Notes: generated by a model not told the origin, from the sequence alone. A stretch of DNA of 64,000 nucleotides from Verrucomicrobiota bacterium (GCA_016235595.1 JACRJX010000029.1:186001-250000); one strand, 5' to 3'. Shown: positions 24,119 to 34,800, counted from the stretch's first letter. Numbers and translations are program-made.

Positions 24119-25756
24119 TCAAATGTCCAGCGTGCTGATGTCGCCCTCATCCTGCCCCAGATAGCGCGCTTTCAGCACGCGGCGCATGATTTTGCCGCTC
24201 TTGTTTTTGGGAATGTGCTCCAGCACTTTGAATTCTTGTGGCGTGGCCATGGTGGAAACACGGTTGGAGACGTGCAGGCGTAATTTCAATTCGAGGTCGC
24301 TGTTCCACTCACAGCCTTTTTTCAACGCGATAAATGCCACCACCTTCTCCCACAGCAATTCATCCGGCACGCCGATCACGCCTGACTCGGCAATGCCTTC
24401 CACCTCCAGCAGCGCGCTCTCGACCTCGAAGGGACTGACCAGATGGCCGGCGGTGTTGATGACATCGTCGCTCCGGCCCATGAACCAATAATATCCCTCG
24501 CTGTCGCGGCGGGCCGTGTCGCCGGTCATATACCAGCCGTGCTTGAACTTCTGCCGGTAAATGTCTTCGTGGTGGAAATAGGAGATCAGCATCGAGTCCC
24601 ATCCCGGCCGCAGGCACAGGTTGCCCTGTTCGTTGTCCGGCAGGACCTCGCCATTGTCCCGGACGATGGCGGCCTCGATGCCCGGCAGCGGCTGGCCCAT
24701 CGAACCCGGCTTGATGGGCAGGCCCGGCCGGTTGGTGATCATGATCGCGCCGGTTTCGGTTTGGAACCACGTGTCGTAGATGTCCTTGCCGAGCACCTTG
24801 CGTCCCCAGCTGATCACCTCGGGATTGAGCGGCTCGCCCACGCTGCAAATGTGACGGAGCTTGCTGAGATTGAACCGCGCGAACAGCGCGGGCTCCTCGC
24901 GCATCAACATCCGCAACGCCGTCGGCGCCGTATACCAGACTGTGATGCCGTACTCCTCCAGGATTCCAAACCACTTCGCCGCGTCATACGCGCCGCCGAA
25001 ATGCACCTGCGTCACACCGAGGCTCCACGGTCCGATGATCCCGTAGGAAGTCCCGGTCACCCAGCCGTGATCGGCGGTGCACCAGAAGATATCGTCGGGC
25101 CGAAGGTCGAGCACTTCCACCGCGGTCCGGTTCTGCAGCAGCACACTGCGATGGCGATGCAGCGCGCCCTTGGGTTTACCGGTGGAACCCGATGTGTAAT
25201 GCAGCACTGACGGCGTCTCGGCGGGAGTCAACGGCGTTTCAAACTCGGTGGAAGCCTGCTGCATGAGGAGAGGCAGACTGAGAATATCAGCCGCTTGATG
25301 TTCGGCAGCGTCCACCAGGATGATGAACTTCAGGTTCGGCAGCTTCTCGCGGATGCGGAGCAACTTCTTCAGGTAACTCTTGCGGGTCAGGATGCCTTTC
25401 GCCTCGGCATCGCCGAGCCGGTCCAGCAGCGCCTCCTCGCCGAAGTTGGAGAACAGCGTGCCCGTGATGAGCCGGGCTTTCAGCGCACCCAGGAAACAGG
25501 AGTAAACCTCCGGCATCTTGGGCAGGAAAACGAAGAACACATCGCCCGGCGCAAATCCGAGGCCTTGCATTACGTTGGCGAAGCGCGAGCTCTCACGCTC
25601 CAGGTCGCCATACGTATATTCCGCGCGCTCATCGTGAGCGCCGATCCAGCGCATGGCGGTCTTGCCGGCAAGACCACGGTCGGATTGCAGTCGCGTGCAG
25701 ATGTGGCCGATGTTGAATTGGCCGTTCGATGTTGGAATCAATCGTTCGCTAGTCAT
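24119..25756 (-). CDS. AMP-forming acyl-CoA/acyl-ACP ligase
   Basis: 545 residues, ANL superfamily. The adenylate-forming P-loop is HYTSGSTGKPKG at about 186-197, with YDTWFQTETGAIM (the A5 region), MGRSDDVINTAGHLVSPFEVE (A8 hinge) and the catalytic Lys522 in KSGKIMRRVLK. The pattern, including the C-terminal LGQDEGDISTLD, is closest to short-chain acyl-CoA (acetyl-CoA) synthetases. Paired with an ACP gene 18 bases downstream, it probably activates a small acid and may load it on the carrier, as DltA does in D-alanylation. Whether CoA or ACP is the real acceptor is open. Confidence 0.9.
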   Translation of the reverse strand: MTSERLIPTSNGQFNIGHICTRLQSDRGLAGKTAMRWIGAHDERAEYTYGDLERESSRFANVMQGLGFAPGDVFFVFLPKMPEVYSCFLGALKARLITGTLFSNFGEEALLDRLGDAEAKGILTRKSYLKKLLRIREKLPNLKFIILVDAAEHQAADILSLPLLMQQASTEFETPLTPAETPSVLHYTSGSTGKPKGALHRHRSVLLQNRTAVEVLDLRPDDIFWCTADHGWVTGTSYGIIGPWSLGVTQVHFGGAYDAAKWFGILEEYGITVWYTAPTALRMLMREEPALFARFNLSKLRHICSVGEPLNPEVISWGRKVLGKDIYDTWFQTETGAIMITNRPGLPIKPGSMGQPLPGIEAAIVRDNGEVLPDNEQGNLCLRPGWDSMLISYFHHEDIYRQKFKHGWYMTGDTARRDSEGYYWFMGRSDDVINTAGHLVSPFEVESALLEVEGIAESGVIGVPDELLWEKVVAFIALKKGCEWNSDLELKLRLHVSNRVSTMATPQEFKVLEHIPKNKSGKIMRRVLKARYLGQDEGDISTLDI

Positions 25757-25758
25757 GG

Positions 25759-27597
25759 TTAGTCGGTGAAACCACCCTCCACACCCATACTGGTTTGCAG
25801 CATTTCCAGCGTGCGTTGCCGGATGTCGTTCGCAAAGTTGAATTCCGTTTCGTCCTTGGCCCGCATCATGCGGTAGCCCGCCTCCTGCCTCGTTTCCTTC
25901 GCGACCCTGCGCAAGTCGCCGGTGGCCGCGTCTTGATTGCTTGCGATGGTCCGCGTGGCTCGGCCCAACTCCTTGACCTGGTCCACGCGCTTTGGGTCAT
26001 CGCCGGCAATCTTGGCTTCGATCTGGTCGGTGAGCGCGTGGGCCGCGGCGGGCGTCCGCTCCTGCAACTTCGCATTCTCGTAAACCTTGTCCATTTCCAA
26101 AAGCTGCCCATCCAATGCATCCACCAAAGCGGCGGCCTGCGGCATCCCGGCTTTCGACTTCACGCAGAATTCGTGCGTCTTCTTGCACCAGTTCATGTAC
26201 GCCTCGATGCGCGACCTCACCGTAATGCAGAAGAGGTTCATCTTCTTGAAACGCTCGATGATCTCCTTCTTCTTTTGCTTTTCCTTGTTGTCGTCGAAGA
26301 TCTTCTCCACTTCGCCGGTCGTATGGCAGACGCCAGGATACTTGTCCCACGCGGGACGTTTCACCTGCAGATCCTCCGTCAGCGTGAACTCCGGCACTTC
26401 TTCAAACGCTTCCGTCAACACGTCCATGACACCGTAGACGTTCTTCGGGCTTTTGCCGATCTTCCGGAACGGATAGATGACCACGCGGCTGTCCGCCTTG
26501 TTCTTGATCTTCGGGCGACGCTCGTAAACCGGATTGCGCAGATAAACGTTCTCTCCCTCCAAGTGCGCCGGATAGGCGAACGTGCCGCGCGACGGATGCC
26601 AGACCGTGCCGCTTTTTTTCGGAGAAACGCCGAACCCCTCCCATTCGCCGTTGGGCTTCTTGATGATGACTTTCCACGAATCAATCCATCCGTCCTCCCG
26701 GCGGTAATCCGCACGCCACAACGCCAGATAGGGAATCCTCCAGTCCAACTTCACATCCTTGATGGCATTGAGGTCGGCCATTTTCGCCTCATGCCAGATC
26801 GCGGGCGCAGCCAGCACGGCCACCCACACATTCATATGCCGGTCTTTTCGGTAAGCGACCTCTGTCCCGGAAATCACGCGCTGCCCGTTCTCGCCCTCCA
26901 GCGTCACCTTCACGGCTTGGTCGGGAGACCGCCACGCGCACATCACGATCGCGTTGCCGTGATCGGCCAGTTGTGCCAGCGCGTATTCGCCGGGGAAACG
27001 AAGTTCATTCGACTTCGTCTCCTGCGCGCTGACGACCAAATCGCCGGAGAAAGGATCCGGCATCACGGCATACTGGCTCGACGCCTCCACCCGTATCTTT
27101 TCGGTTCCCTCGCCCGGCTGCGTTTCCACATACGGTCTGCCCTTCTTCAGGAAGAACTGCGCGGCCATCTTCTTTCCCGCCTCTGACGTGGCATTGACCT
27201 CCAGCAACGCATTGGTCGCCGTGCTGTCTATCAACTTGAAGGCGTCCAGCGTCTTCGCCTTGTCTCCGCCCGTGCCCAGGAGCACCAGCGTCGGTCCCTT
27301 CACCATCGCCTCGCCGAGTCTGTAATACCACTCGCCTCCTCTGGCGCCTTTGCGAAATACCAGTGTCAGGAATTCGTTGGCCATACAGGCATCGCCAGCG
27401 ACGTCGGCGTTCTCGCCTGCCAATTCCTTCCAGCCTTCCCGCTTCGCGACTGCATCGGGCAACAAACTCTTTGCTGAATGACTTCCCGTGTCCCACACCA
27501 ACGCAGCACTCTCCGCCGCTTCAGCGTTGGTCACGAAAGAGAAGGAAAACGTTCCCGCCATACAACCAACAACCAACAGACGCTTGAATCGTTGCAT
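25759..27597 (-). CDS. large exported protein of unknown function
   Basis: 612 residues; no family recognised. A signal peptide (LLVVGCMAGTFSFSFVTNAEA) is clear, and the ATG at 27597 is chosen because AAGGA lies eight bases upstream and the signal begins there. The first 250 residues look beta-rich (DTGSHSAKSLLPDAV, GGEWYYRLGEAMVKGPTLVLLG). The middle holds several Trp-rich stretches (IPYLALWRADYRREDGW) and the last 180 residues are charged and helical (DNKEKQKKKEIIERFKKMN; a short Cys-rich part with CKKTHEFC). This could be a glycan-binding or glycosidase-like protein, but nothing decides it. The pseudopilin gene lies 56 bases upstream on the same strand. Confidence 0.7.
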   Translation of the reverse strand: MQRFKRLLVVGCMAGTFSFSFVTNAEAAESAALVWDTGSHSAKSLLPDAVAKREGWKELAGENADVAGDACMANEFLTLVFRKGARGGEWYYRLGEAMVKGPTLVLLGTGGDKAKTLDAFKLIDSTATNALLEVNATSEAGKKMAAQFFLKKGRPYVETQPGEGTEKIRVEASSQYAVMPDPFSGDLVVSAQETKSNELRFPGEYALAQLADHGNAIVMCAWRSPDQAVKVTLEGENGQRVISGTEVAYRKDRHMNVWVAVLAAPAIWHEAKMADLNAIKDVKLDWRIPYLALWRADYRREDGWIDSWKVIIKKPNGEWEGFGVSPKKSGTVWHPSRGTFAYPAHLEGENVYLRNPVYERRPKIKNKADSRVVIYPFRKIGKSPKNVYGVMDVLTEAFEEVPEFTLTEDLQVKRPAWDKYPGVCHTTGEVEKIFDDNKEKQKKKEIIERFKKMNLFCITVRSRIEAYMNWCKKTHEFCVKSKAGMPQAAALVDALDGQLLEMDKVYENAKLQERTPAAAHALTDQIEAKIAGDDPKRVDQVKELGRATRTIASNQDAATGDLRRVAKETRQEAGYRMMRAKDETEFNFANDIRQRTLEMLQTSMGVEGGFTD

Positions 27598-27653
27598 AGC
27601 GTCATCCTTGATCATGAGATCGCGTTGGAGTTTCATCACAACCAATCCATCAA

Positions 27654-28406
27654 TCATTTCCAACTCCTGATGTCATCTTCATATGCTTTGGTCGTGTTCT
27701 TGCTGCTTGGATCCGATTGGCCGGTGCCCGTGCGCGTGTCGGGACCGTCGGAGAAGAACGCATAGCCTTCAGTGATGACTGTCTTGATCGAAGAGTCGTC
27801 TTTGAATGGCACCGGGACCTGGTTGTCGTTGGCCGTCGTGTCGGGCCATGATTGCAGGTTGGAGGGTCTTCCATTTTGCAGCGGTCCCAGATAGTAGCTT
27901 CCTTTCTTCCCATTATCGAAGCAATAGGCGTAGGGCATCCACCACGGATCGTAAAGCGCCAGTGGAGTCTGTTCGCCAAGGGTGCGAATCGTCACGTCTT
28001 TCGACTGGATCTCCATGAACCGAATCGCGCGCGGGTTGTCGCTTGCTGCCTGACCGGTCGTGGCTTTCTGTCCCGTCACGGGATTCACAAGACCGTTGAA
28101 CGTCAGAACAAGGTCCTGGTCGTTGGCAGGTTCCGGCCATTTGCCATACTCGCCGTGGTAAGTATTTGCCGCCAAACAGAGGCTTTTGATAACGGTCTGC
28201 GTCTTTGCTCTCAAGACTGCGCGATAGATCATGGGGATGGTCGGGAACAACAACCCCATCAGCACGATGATGATACTCATGACCACCAGCAGTTCCACCA
28301 AGGTAAAACCGTCGCGCCTGTGGTCGCGGATGTTTGGACGGTCTGATGACGCGTCTGTTGGATGCAACATGAATGAGGTTCTATGACTCTGCGGGGATCG
28401 AATCAT
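27654..28406 (-). CDS. type IV pilin-like / type II secretion pseudopilin
   Basis: 250 residues. After a 33-residue leader comes the prepilin peptidase site and N-terminal helix GFTLVELLVVMSIIIVLMG, with Glu at mature position 5, then TIPMIYRAVLRAKTQTVIKSLCLAANTYHGEYGKWPEP as in GspG-like pseudopilins. The leader is longer than usual; an internal ATG at 28370 would shorten it but lacks a ribosome site, while the 28406 start has AGAGG eight bases upstream. Verrucomicrobia encode many such scattered pseudopilins. The following gene encodes the exported 612-residue protein, which could be its companion. Confidence 0.9.
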   Translation of the reverse strand: MIRSPQSHRTSFMLHPTDASSDRPNIRDHRRDGFTLVELLVVMSIIIVLMGLLFPTIPMIYRAVLRAKTQTVIKSLCLAANTYHGEYGKWPEPANDQDLVLTFNGLVNPVTGQKATTGQAASDNPRAIRFMEIQSKDVTIRTLGEQTPLALYDPWWMPYAYCFDNGKKGSYYLGPLQNGRPSNLQSWPDTTANDNQVPVPFKDDSSIKTVITEGYAFFSDGPDTRTGTGQSDPSSKNTTKAYEDDIRSWK

Positions 28407-28566
28407 GGCATTTACCTCTTTGGAGTTTCATCGCGCAAGTTCGCAATTCGCCCAACGAAGCCGCAGCCTACAGCCTCACTTCGCCAATGGCAATCTCCAT
28501 GACAGATGCCTGTGCGCCGCTCACTTTCGACTGCGCTGCAGAATGCCAATGTGGTAGAAGGGACGC

Positions 28567-31500
28567 GTGAAGAGGATGCTGCCCAAACTCCGGTTGGCCG
28601 TTGGAGGGTTTGGATGTTTCGTCGCTGCAGTGCCGCTGGCGCTCGGTGTCTCGATGCGTGATCAAATCGAGGCCGATTGGCTCCGGCAGGCAGATGCATG
28701 GCGGGACACAACTGTGGTGACGCAGGCTGACGCCGCCGGCGCAGTGGACGGGGTGAAGAACGGCAAATACGGTTTTCACACAGCGCATGAGCCGAATCCA
28801 TGGTGGCAGGTGGATCTCGGCGAGTCGCAGCCCATAACCCGCATCGTCGTTTTTAATCGGCTCGATTACGCGCCCGGTTTGCACAACGCCGACTCTCTTC
28901 GCGTCTTCGCCTCCGACGACGGCAAACAATGGCGGCAAATCCACGACCAGAAAGGCAGACACTTCGGTGGCATTTCCGGCGCGCCGCCGCTGGAGGCGAA
29001 GTTCCCGCAAGATGAAGTCCGCGCGCGCTATGTGCGGCTCCAGGTTCCCAGTTCCAAGCCGGTCTTCTTCCATCTCGACGAGGTGGAAATTTACGGCCCG
29101 GCGCAGCCGGATCAAAACCTGGCGTTCCGCCGGCCCGCGACGCAGAGCAGCCTGAGCCGATGGTCGAAGAAAACTATGCCCGGCCCGCCTGACATGATCG
29201 CGGCCACCGGCCACTTCATCGAGCGCGGACGGCGACTGGCGGCGGACTTTGCCCGCATGGGCGTGGACGTCGCTGCCTTTGAGCGCGAGTTTGACGAGGC
29301 TGCTGGGCAACTGCGTTCATCCGGCATCACCGCGTCAGCCGAAGCAGTGCGGCCACTCTATTTCAAGGTCCGTTGGGCCATGCGGCGGCTGGCGTTCCGC
29401 AATCCGCTGCTGGATTTCAACCGGCTGTTGATCGTGAAACGTTTTTGTCAGGAGACATACCCCGACGTTTGCCTCAACCACATGCCGTGGGTCTCGCGGC
29501 CTGGCGGAGACCTCTGTGTGCTCACGCTTGCGGGATCGGAGGATGAGCCTCAGGCGAAACCCATCCTCAATGGCGCGCTCGGCCCCGGCCACGTCCACGG
29601 CGCGGACTTGAACTGGGACGGCAAGCGCGTCGTTTTTGGCTACGCGAAGGCGAAAAGCGACCAACCGCCCGACGGCTGGCTCGATCGCACGCAGAGCTAC
29701 CGTCTTCGCCGCACCGAGGAGCCGATTCACATCTTTGAAATGGGTGTGGACGGCCGCGGCCTGCGCCAGCTCACGCGCGGCGAATGGAGCGATCTCGACC
29801 CGACCTATGCGCCCAACGGCGACATCGCATTCGTTTCGGAGCGCTGCGGCACCTCTCTCCAGTGCAACGAATTCAACAAGGATGAAACGAGCTGCAACCT
29901 TTACGTGATGCGTCCCGACGGGACCGGCATCCGCAGGCTCAGCGTGAGCAAGGACGGCGATTACCTGCCGCACACTCTCGACGACGGCACCATCGGTTAC
30001 ACGCGCTGGGAATACCACGAACGGAGCTGGGCGTTCATCCAATCGCTCTGGACCGTCCGGCCCGACGGCACGCAGGCTGACGCGATCTTCAAGCAGCATT
30101 TCGTCAACCCCTGGGCGCTTGAAGATTTTCGCTCCATCCCCGGCACGCGTAACCAGCGGCTTGTCTGCGTCGCAGCGGGCCATCACACACTCGCCGCCGG
30201 CCCTGTCGTCGTCATCACGCCGGGCCTCGGCATCAACGATCCGCGCGGCATCAGCATCGTCACTCCGAATGTTGTCCCGCCCGAAGGCGGTATGGATGGC
30301 GTGCCCGTGTCTGAAGGCGGCGTGCGCGATGCCGGCGGCTACTACATGCACCCGTGGCCGCTTTCGGAGAAAACGTTTCTTGTTGCCTACACCTACGGCG
30401 CCGGCAAGACGGGCGTTACCAGCGAAGTGGACCCGGCCGGTTACGCGATCTATCTCGTGGATGTCTTCGGCACGAAGGAACTCATTTATCGTGACGCGGC
30501 GATCTCCTGCTTCACGCCGGTGCCGCTGCGCGCGAGGCCGCGGCCGCCGGTGTTGCCCGACGTGACGGTTCCCCGCGAGCGATTCGCCACGTGCGTGTTG
30601 AGCACCGCCAGTTACGGTTGCGACGGCATCGCGCCAGAGCGCGTCCGCTACGTGCGCATTGCAGAGCCGATTGGCTGGCCCTACGACAACGAGCACGGCG
30701 GGCAGCGTTATGGCGAGGATCACGGCTACGGCGGCCCCGGGGCGGAACGGAAGAACCTCGTGAGTTGGACACCGATCCGCATCCTCGGCGACGTGCCGGT
30801 TGAGAAGGACGGCAGCGCGAAATTCCGGGTGCCGGTGGATACGGCGGTTTACTTCCAATTGCTCGACGAAAACCGGATGGAACTGCGGCGCATGCGTTCC
30901 TTCATCAGTTTCCAGCCCGGCGAGCAGCGCGCCTGCACAGGTTGTCATGAGAGCAAGACCGTTGCGCCCGTGCCAGCGCGGCACACGGTTTCCATCGCCA
31001 TGTCCCGCCCGGCGCGCGACCCGCAGCCGCCGCCGTGGGGCGACCGGCCCGTGAGTTTCCTGCGCGATATCCAGCCCGTGCTCGACCGCCATTGCGTTGG
31101 TTGCCACTGCGGACTGAAGCCGGCGGGCGGGGTGGATTTTTCCGGCGGCCTGATTTCGTTCGACGCGGCTGTGAGCGACTACGGCCACAATCGCGCCTAC
31201 GAGACGATCCTTGAGAAGAACCTCGTTTCCATGTCGGTCGTCCGCGCGCAGGACGCGAGCATTACGCCGCCGCTGGCCTACGGTTCACACAAGAGCAAGC
31301 TCATCACCTGCCTCGCCGACGGCACGCACCGCGGCACGGTGAAGTTGAGCGAAGACGACCGCCTGCGCCTGGTGATGTGGATAGACGCCAACGCGCCCTA
31401 TCACGACCGCTTTGTCAACAAGCGCGCAGCCAGACCTGCCTACGGTCTCGCCGATGACAGCACGCTGATGAAAAGCCTGACGGACCTGCACGCACGCCGT

Positions 31501-31758
31501 TGTGCTGCCTGCCACGACGCGAAAACGGTGACGCGCCCGGATTGGATCAACCTCCACGCGCCGGCGCAGAGCCTGTTCCTGACAGCACCGCTGGCCAAAG
31601 AAGCCGGCGGACGCGGCAAGTGCAGCCAGGCGGTGTACGCAAGCCAGACCGACGCTGACTACCGCGCCGCGCGCACGCTCGTCGAAACCGCCGTCATCAA
31701 GGCTTGGGAAAATCCTCGCCGCGATTTACTGTCGTTGGAGCAACGGAAGAACCCGTGA
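28567..31758 (+). CDS. exported triheme protein related to hydrazine synthase alpha (HzsA-like)
   Basis: 1063 residues from GTG 28567 (AAGGG five bases upstream). The signal-peptide-like start precedes an F5/8-type-C (discoidin) sugar-binding-like domain at about 45-180 (WWQVDLGESQPITRIVVFNR ... YVRLQVPS). A TolB-like propeller follows (MGVDGRGLRQLTRGEWSDLDP, MRPDGTGIRRLS, FVSERCG). Three c-type haem motifs come late: CTGCH at 790-794, CVGCH at 843-847 and CAACH at 979-983. This order matches HzsA-related proteins found widely in PVC genomes outside anammox bacteria, where their role is unknown. It starts a series of three co-directional giant genes. Confidence 0.82.
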   Translation: MKRMLPKLRLAVGGFGCFVAAVPLALGVSMRDQIEADWLRQADAWRDTTVVTQADAAGAVDGVKNGKYGFHTAHEPNPWWQVDLGESQPITRIVVFNRLDYAPGLHNADSLRVFASDDGKQWRQIHDQKGRHFGGISGAPPLEAKFPQDEVRARYVRLQVPSSKPVFFHLDEVEIYGPAQPDQNLAFRRPATQSSLSRWSKKTMPGPPDMIAATGHFIERGRRLAADFARMGVDVAAFEREFDEAAGQLRSSGITASAEAVRPLYFKVRWAMRRLAFRNPLLDFNRLLIVKRFCQETYPDVCLNHMPWVSRPGGDLCVLTLAGSEDEPQAKPILNGALGPGHVHGADLNWDGKRVVFGYAKAKSDQPPDGWLDRTQSYRLRRTEEPIHIFEMGVDGRGLRQLTRGEWSDLDPTYAPNGDIAFVSERCGTSLQCNEFNKDETSCNLYVMRPDGTGIRRLSVSKDGDYLPHTLDDGTIGYTRWEYHERSWAFIQSLWTVRPDGTQADAIFKQHFVNPWALEDFRSIPGTRNQRLVCVAAGHHTLAAGPVVVITPGLGINDPRGISIVTPNVVPPEGGMDGVPVSEGGVRDAGGYYMHPWPLSEKTFLVAYTYGAGKTGVTSEVDPAGYAIYLVDVFGTKELIYRDAAISCFTPVPLRARPRPPVLPDVTVPRERFATCVLSTASYGCDGIAPERVRYVRIAEPIGWPYDNEHGGQRYGEDHGYGGPGAERKNLVSWTPIRILGDVPVEKDGSAKFRVPVDTAVYFQLLDENRMELRRMRSFISFQPGEQRACTGCHESKTVAPVPARHTVSIAMSRPARDPQPPPWGDRPVSFLRDIQPVLDRHCVGCHCGLKPAGGVDFSGGLISFDAAVSDYGHNRAYETILEKNLVSMSVVRAQDASITPPLAYGSHKSKLITCLADGTHRGTVKLSEDDRLRLVMWIDANAPYHDRFVNKRAARPAYGLADDSTLMKSLTDLHARRCAACHDAKTVTRPDWINLHAPAQSLFLTAPLAKEAGGRGKCSQAVYASQTDADYRAARTLVETAVIKAWENPRRDLLSLEQRKNP

Positions 31759-31821
31759 GAGGCGGCTGTGCCGCAAATCAGCATCAAGAAATACCTGAAC
31801 CCAGTGACCTCGCACCATCTC

Positions 31822-34800
31822 ATGAAAAGGATTCGTATCTGGCTTCTTGTCGTCATCGGTGGCATCGCGTCTGTCGTTCCGAGCAGCGCGCTCGCGGCAG
31901 ACAATGATTGGCCGATGTGGCGTCACGATGCAGGTCGCACGGGCGCATCGTCGCTGGAGGTGCCCGGCGCGCTGCGTCTTCAGTGGAAGCATCAGTTGCC
32001 GCGGCCGATGCCAACGTTTCCCAACGATTTCCGGCAATGCTTCGACAAATCCTACGAACCGGTGGCAATGGGGAAGCGGCTGTTCGTGCCTTCCATGGTG
32101 ACCGACAGCGTCACGGCGTTCGATACCGCCACGGGACAGGAATTGTGGCGGTTCTTCGCGGACGGGCCGGTGCGCTTCGCGCCGGTGGCGTGGCAGGACA
32201 GGGTGGCGTTCGTTTCCGACGACGGCTTCCTGTATTGCGTGAGCGCCGACGACGGGCGGCTGCTCTGGAAATTCTCGCCCATGGAGCCGGAACGACGCGC
32301 ACACAAGCTTCTAGGCGACGAGCGGTTGATCTCGCGATGGCCCGCGCGGGGCGGACCGGTGATGGCGGATGAAACCATTTATTTCGCCGCCGGCATCTGG
32401 CCTTTTGAAGGCGTCGCGGTTTGCGCAGTGGACGCTGCCACCGGGAAGGCGCGCTGGGTCAACAAGGATTGTGCGTTCATCAAGGACGGTGAGTTGGATC
32501 ACGGCTCGCGATTCGATGGCGGCGTGTCGCCACAGGGCTATCTGGCCGTGCTTGGTTCCAAATTGATCGTGCCTTGCGGCCGGGCGCTGCCGGCGTTTTT
32601 CGATCGCGCAACAGGCCGGATGGACCCTTACACCAGTGGCTGGGGTGGGCGCGTGGCGCTGGCCAAGGGATGTTGGTATGCGTGCGGCACCGGCAACTGG
32701 TTGTTCCAAAGCGGGGACCTCTATCAGGTGCGCGCCAGCGCTCCGCAAGCCGGATCGCCACCCAAGCCGGACGAATACATGCGCGTGCAGGAATTTGCGC
32801 AGCAGATGAAAGTCTCCGCCGCGACCATGGACCAGTGGATCAAGCAGTTCAAACTAGATGTCGTGACGCGCGACGGCGAGCGGTGGCTGCGCGTCCGCAA
32901 CGGCGACGACGTTACCTACCTTTCCTGGTGGACCTCGCGAAAAAACGCGCCGCCGCGTCCGGGTGAACAGCACGTGTTGGAGACGCGGACACGGGTGCAA
33001 ATTGATCCGGCCAATTCGAAGGAACTGGGCGTGTTCCGCGAGCCGGTCTTCACCGACGGCGCGATGTATTATTCCATGCCGGTGAGCGACCCTCTCCGGA
33101 ATCTTCGCAACAGCAACGAAGACCGTAAACTGCCGCGCACGGCCAGCTACACCGAAATCGTCGCGTGCGACCTCGCCAGCCCGCCGCAGAGGCAGGTGAA
33201 GTTGCAGGGCGGCTGGGGCGAGCCCAACAAGCTTGTGGCGTGGGCCGGCGCACGCTTCAACCAACTGTGGAGCCTGCCCTCGTCGCTGAAAGTCCACATC
33301 AAGGCCGGCCGTCGGCTCTACACCGGCGGGCCGGGCACAGTCGCGGCGGTGGAAATTCCTGTCGAGGGCCAGCCGGCAAAAGCGTCATGGCAGGCGTCCG
33401 TCACGGGCACGCCGAGCCGGATGCTCGTTGCGGATGGCAAGTTGTTCGTCGTCACCATCGAAGGAAATCTCTACTGCTTCGGGGCCGGAAAAACCCCGGC
33501 GAAGAGCAGCCCGGTCGCAGCAAACCGACCGGCGTCCCCGAAAGATTCATGGGCGGGGCGCGCTGCGGACATCCTCCGGCAAACAGGCGTTCGCGACGGC
33601 TACGGCATTGCGCTGGGTGTGGGCAGCGGCCGGCTCGTCGGGGAACTGACGCAGCAGTCCAAGCTTCGCATGATCGTTCTCGAACCGGATGCGGCGAAGG
33701 TCGCGGCTGCCCGGCGCGAGTTCTTCCGGCTCGGCCTGTATGGGACGCGCGTTCACGTCTTGACGGGCGACCTCTCGACGTTGCGGCTCGCGCCTTATCT
33801 GGCGAGCTTGGTCGTGGCGGAAGAACTGACCGAGGCCGATGTCAGTGGCGACGTGGCCTTCGCAGCACGGCTTCTCGCACTGTTGCGGCCATATGGCGGT
33901 TGCGCATGCTTTGCGTTGACGCCCGGCGTTCGCGATGCGCTTGGCCGGAAGATCCAGACGGCCTCGCTGGCTGGCGCGGAGTGGATGACGCGCGGCGAGT
34001 GGTCGCTTGTCACACGCCGGGGCGCGCTGCCCGGCGCGGCGGACTGGGCGCACGCGAGCGGCGACGCAGCGCATACGTTCGCCTCAATGGACGGACGGGT
34101 GACGGGACCGTTGGGCGTACTGTGGTTCGGTGGCGAATTGGACCGGACCGTGCCATGGATTGAAGGCGACCCGCCGCGTTTGCCCGGCGAAGCGGAACCG
34201 TCTCCCTACGCGGGGGGCGGGCCTCCACCTCGCGTGGCGGGCGGGCGGATGTTCGTCCAGATCGGTGATGACCTTTTTGCCTCCGACATCTACACGGGCC
34301 GGCATCTGTGGAAAAAGAATGTAAAGACCCTCGGCGATTTTGCTGTCACCGAGGACAGCGTTTACGCCATCGGCGCGGGCAACTGTCTATGCCTCAATGC
34401 GGTGACCGGCGAGCAGCGCGCGAGCTTCGCCTGCCCCGTGAGCGGCGGCTGGCGGGAACTCCGCGTTCGCGGCGACTCCGTCGTCGGCACGACCGGCAAA
34501 CTGTTGGTGTGTGTGGATCGTCATAGCGGCGCGGTACGCTGGAAACAGACGGCACAGCGCGACGGCTTCAATTTCGCCGTTGCAGCCGACCGGGTATTTT
34601 GCATTGACCATTGGTGGCCGGCGCGGCGGCGCGGAGAAGCGAAGACAGAAGACGCGGAGATCGTGGCATTGAAGCTCGCCGGCGGTGAATTGCTCTGGCG
34701 GGTGCCAACCACCGTGCCATCGCCGCCTCCGACAAAACGGAAAGACTTCGCGCCACCGTTGAAACCTCAACTGGCGTTCTCCGAACAGGGCAATGTGTTG

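Noticed and set aside
25795..27186. 463-codon plus-strand frame opposite the 612-residue exported protein
   Set aside because: The minus-strand frame has a signal peptide and ribosome site; the plus-strand translation is rich in Arg, His and Leu as in other shadows.
29335..31188. 617-codon minus-strand frame
   Set aside because: Antisense to the HzsA-like gene with its three haem motifs; composition typical of shadows.
28567..31758. Reading the HzsA-like gene as evidence of anammox
   Set aside because: No HzsB/C, hydrazine dehydrogenase or other anammox gene nearby, and HzsA-like proteins are widespread in other PVC bacteria.
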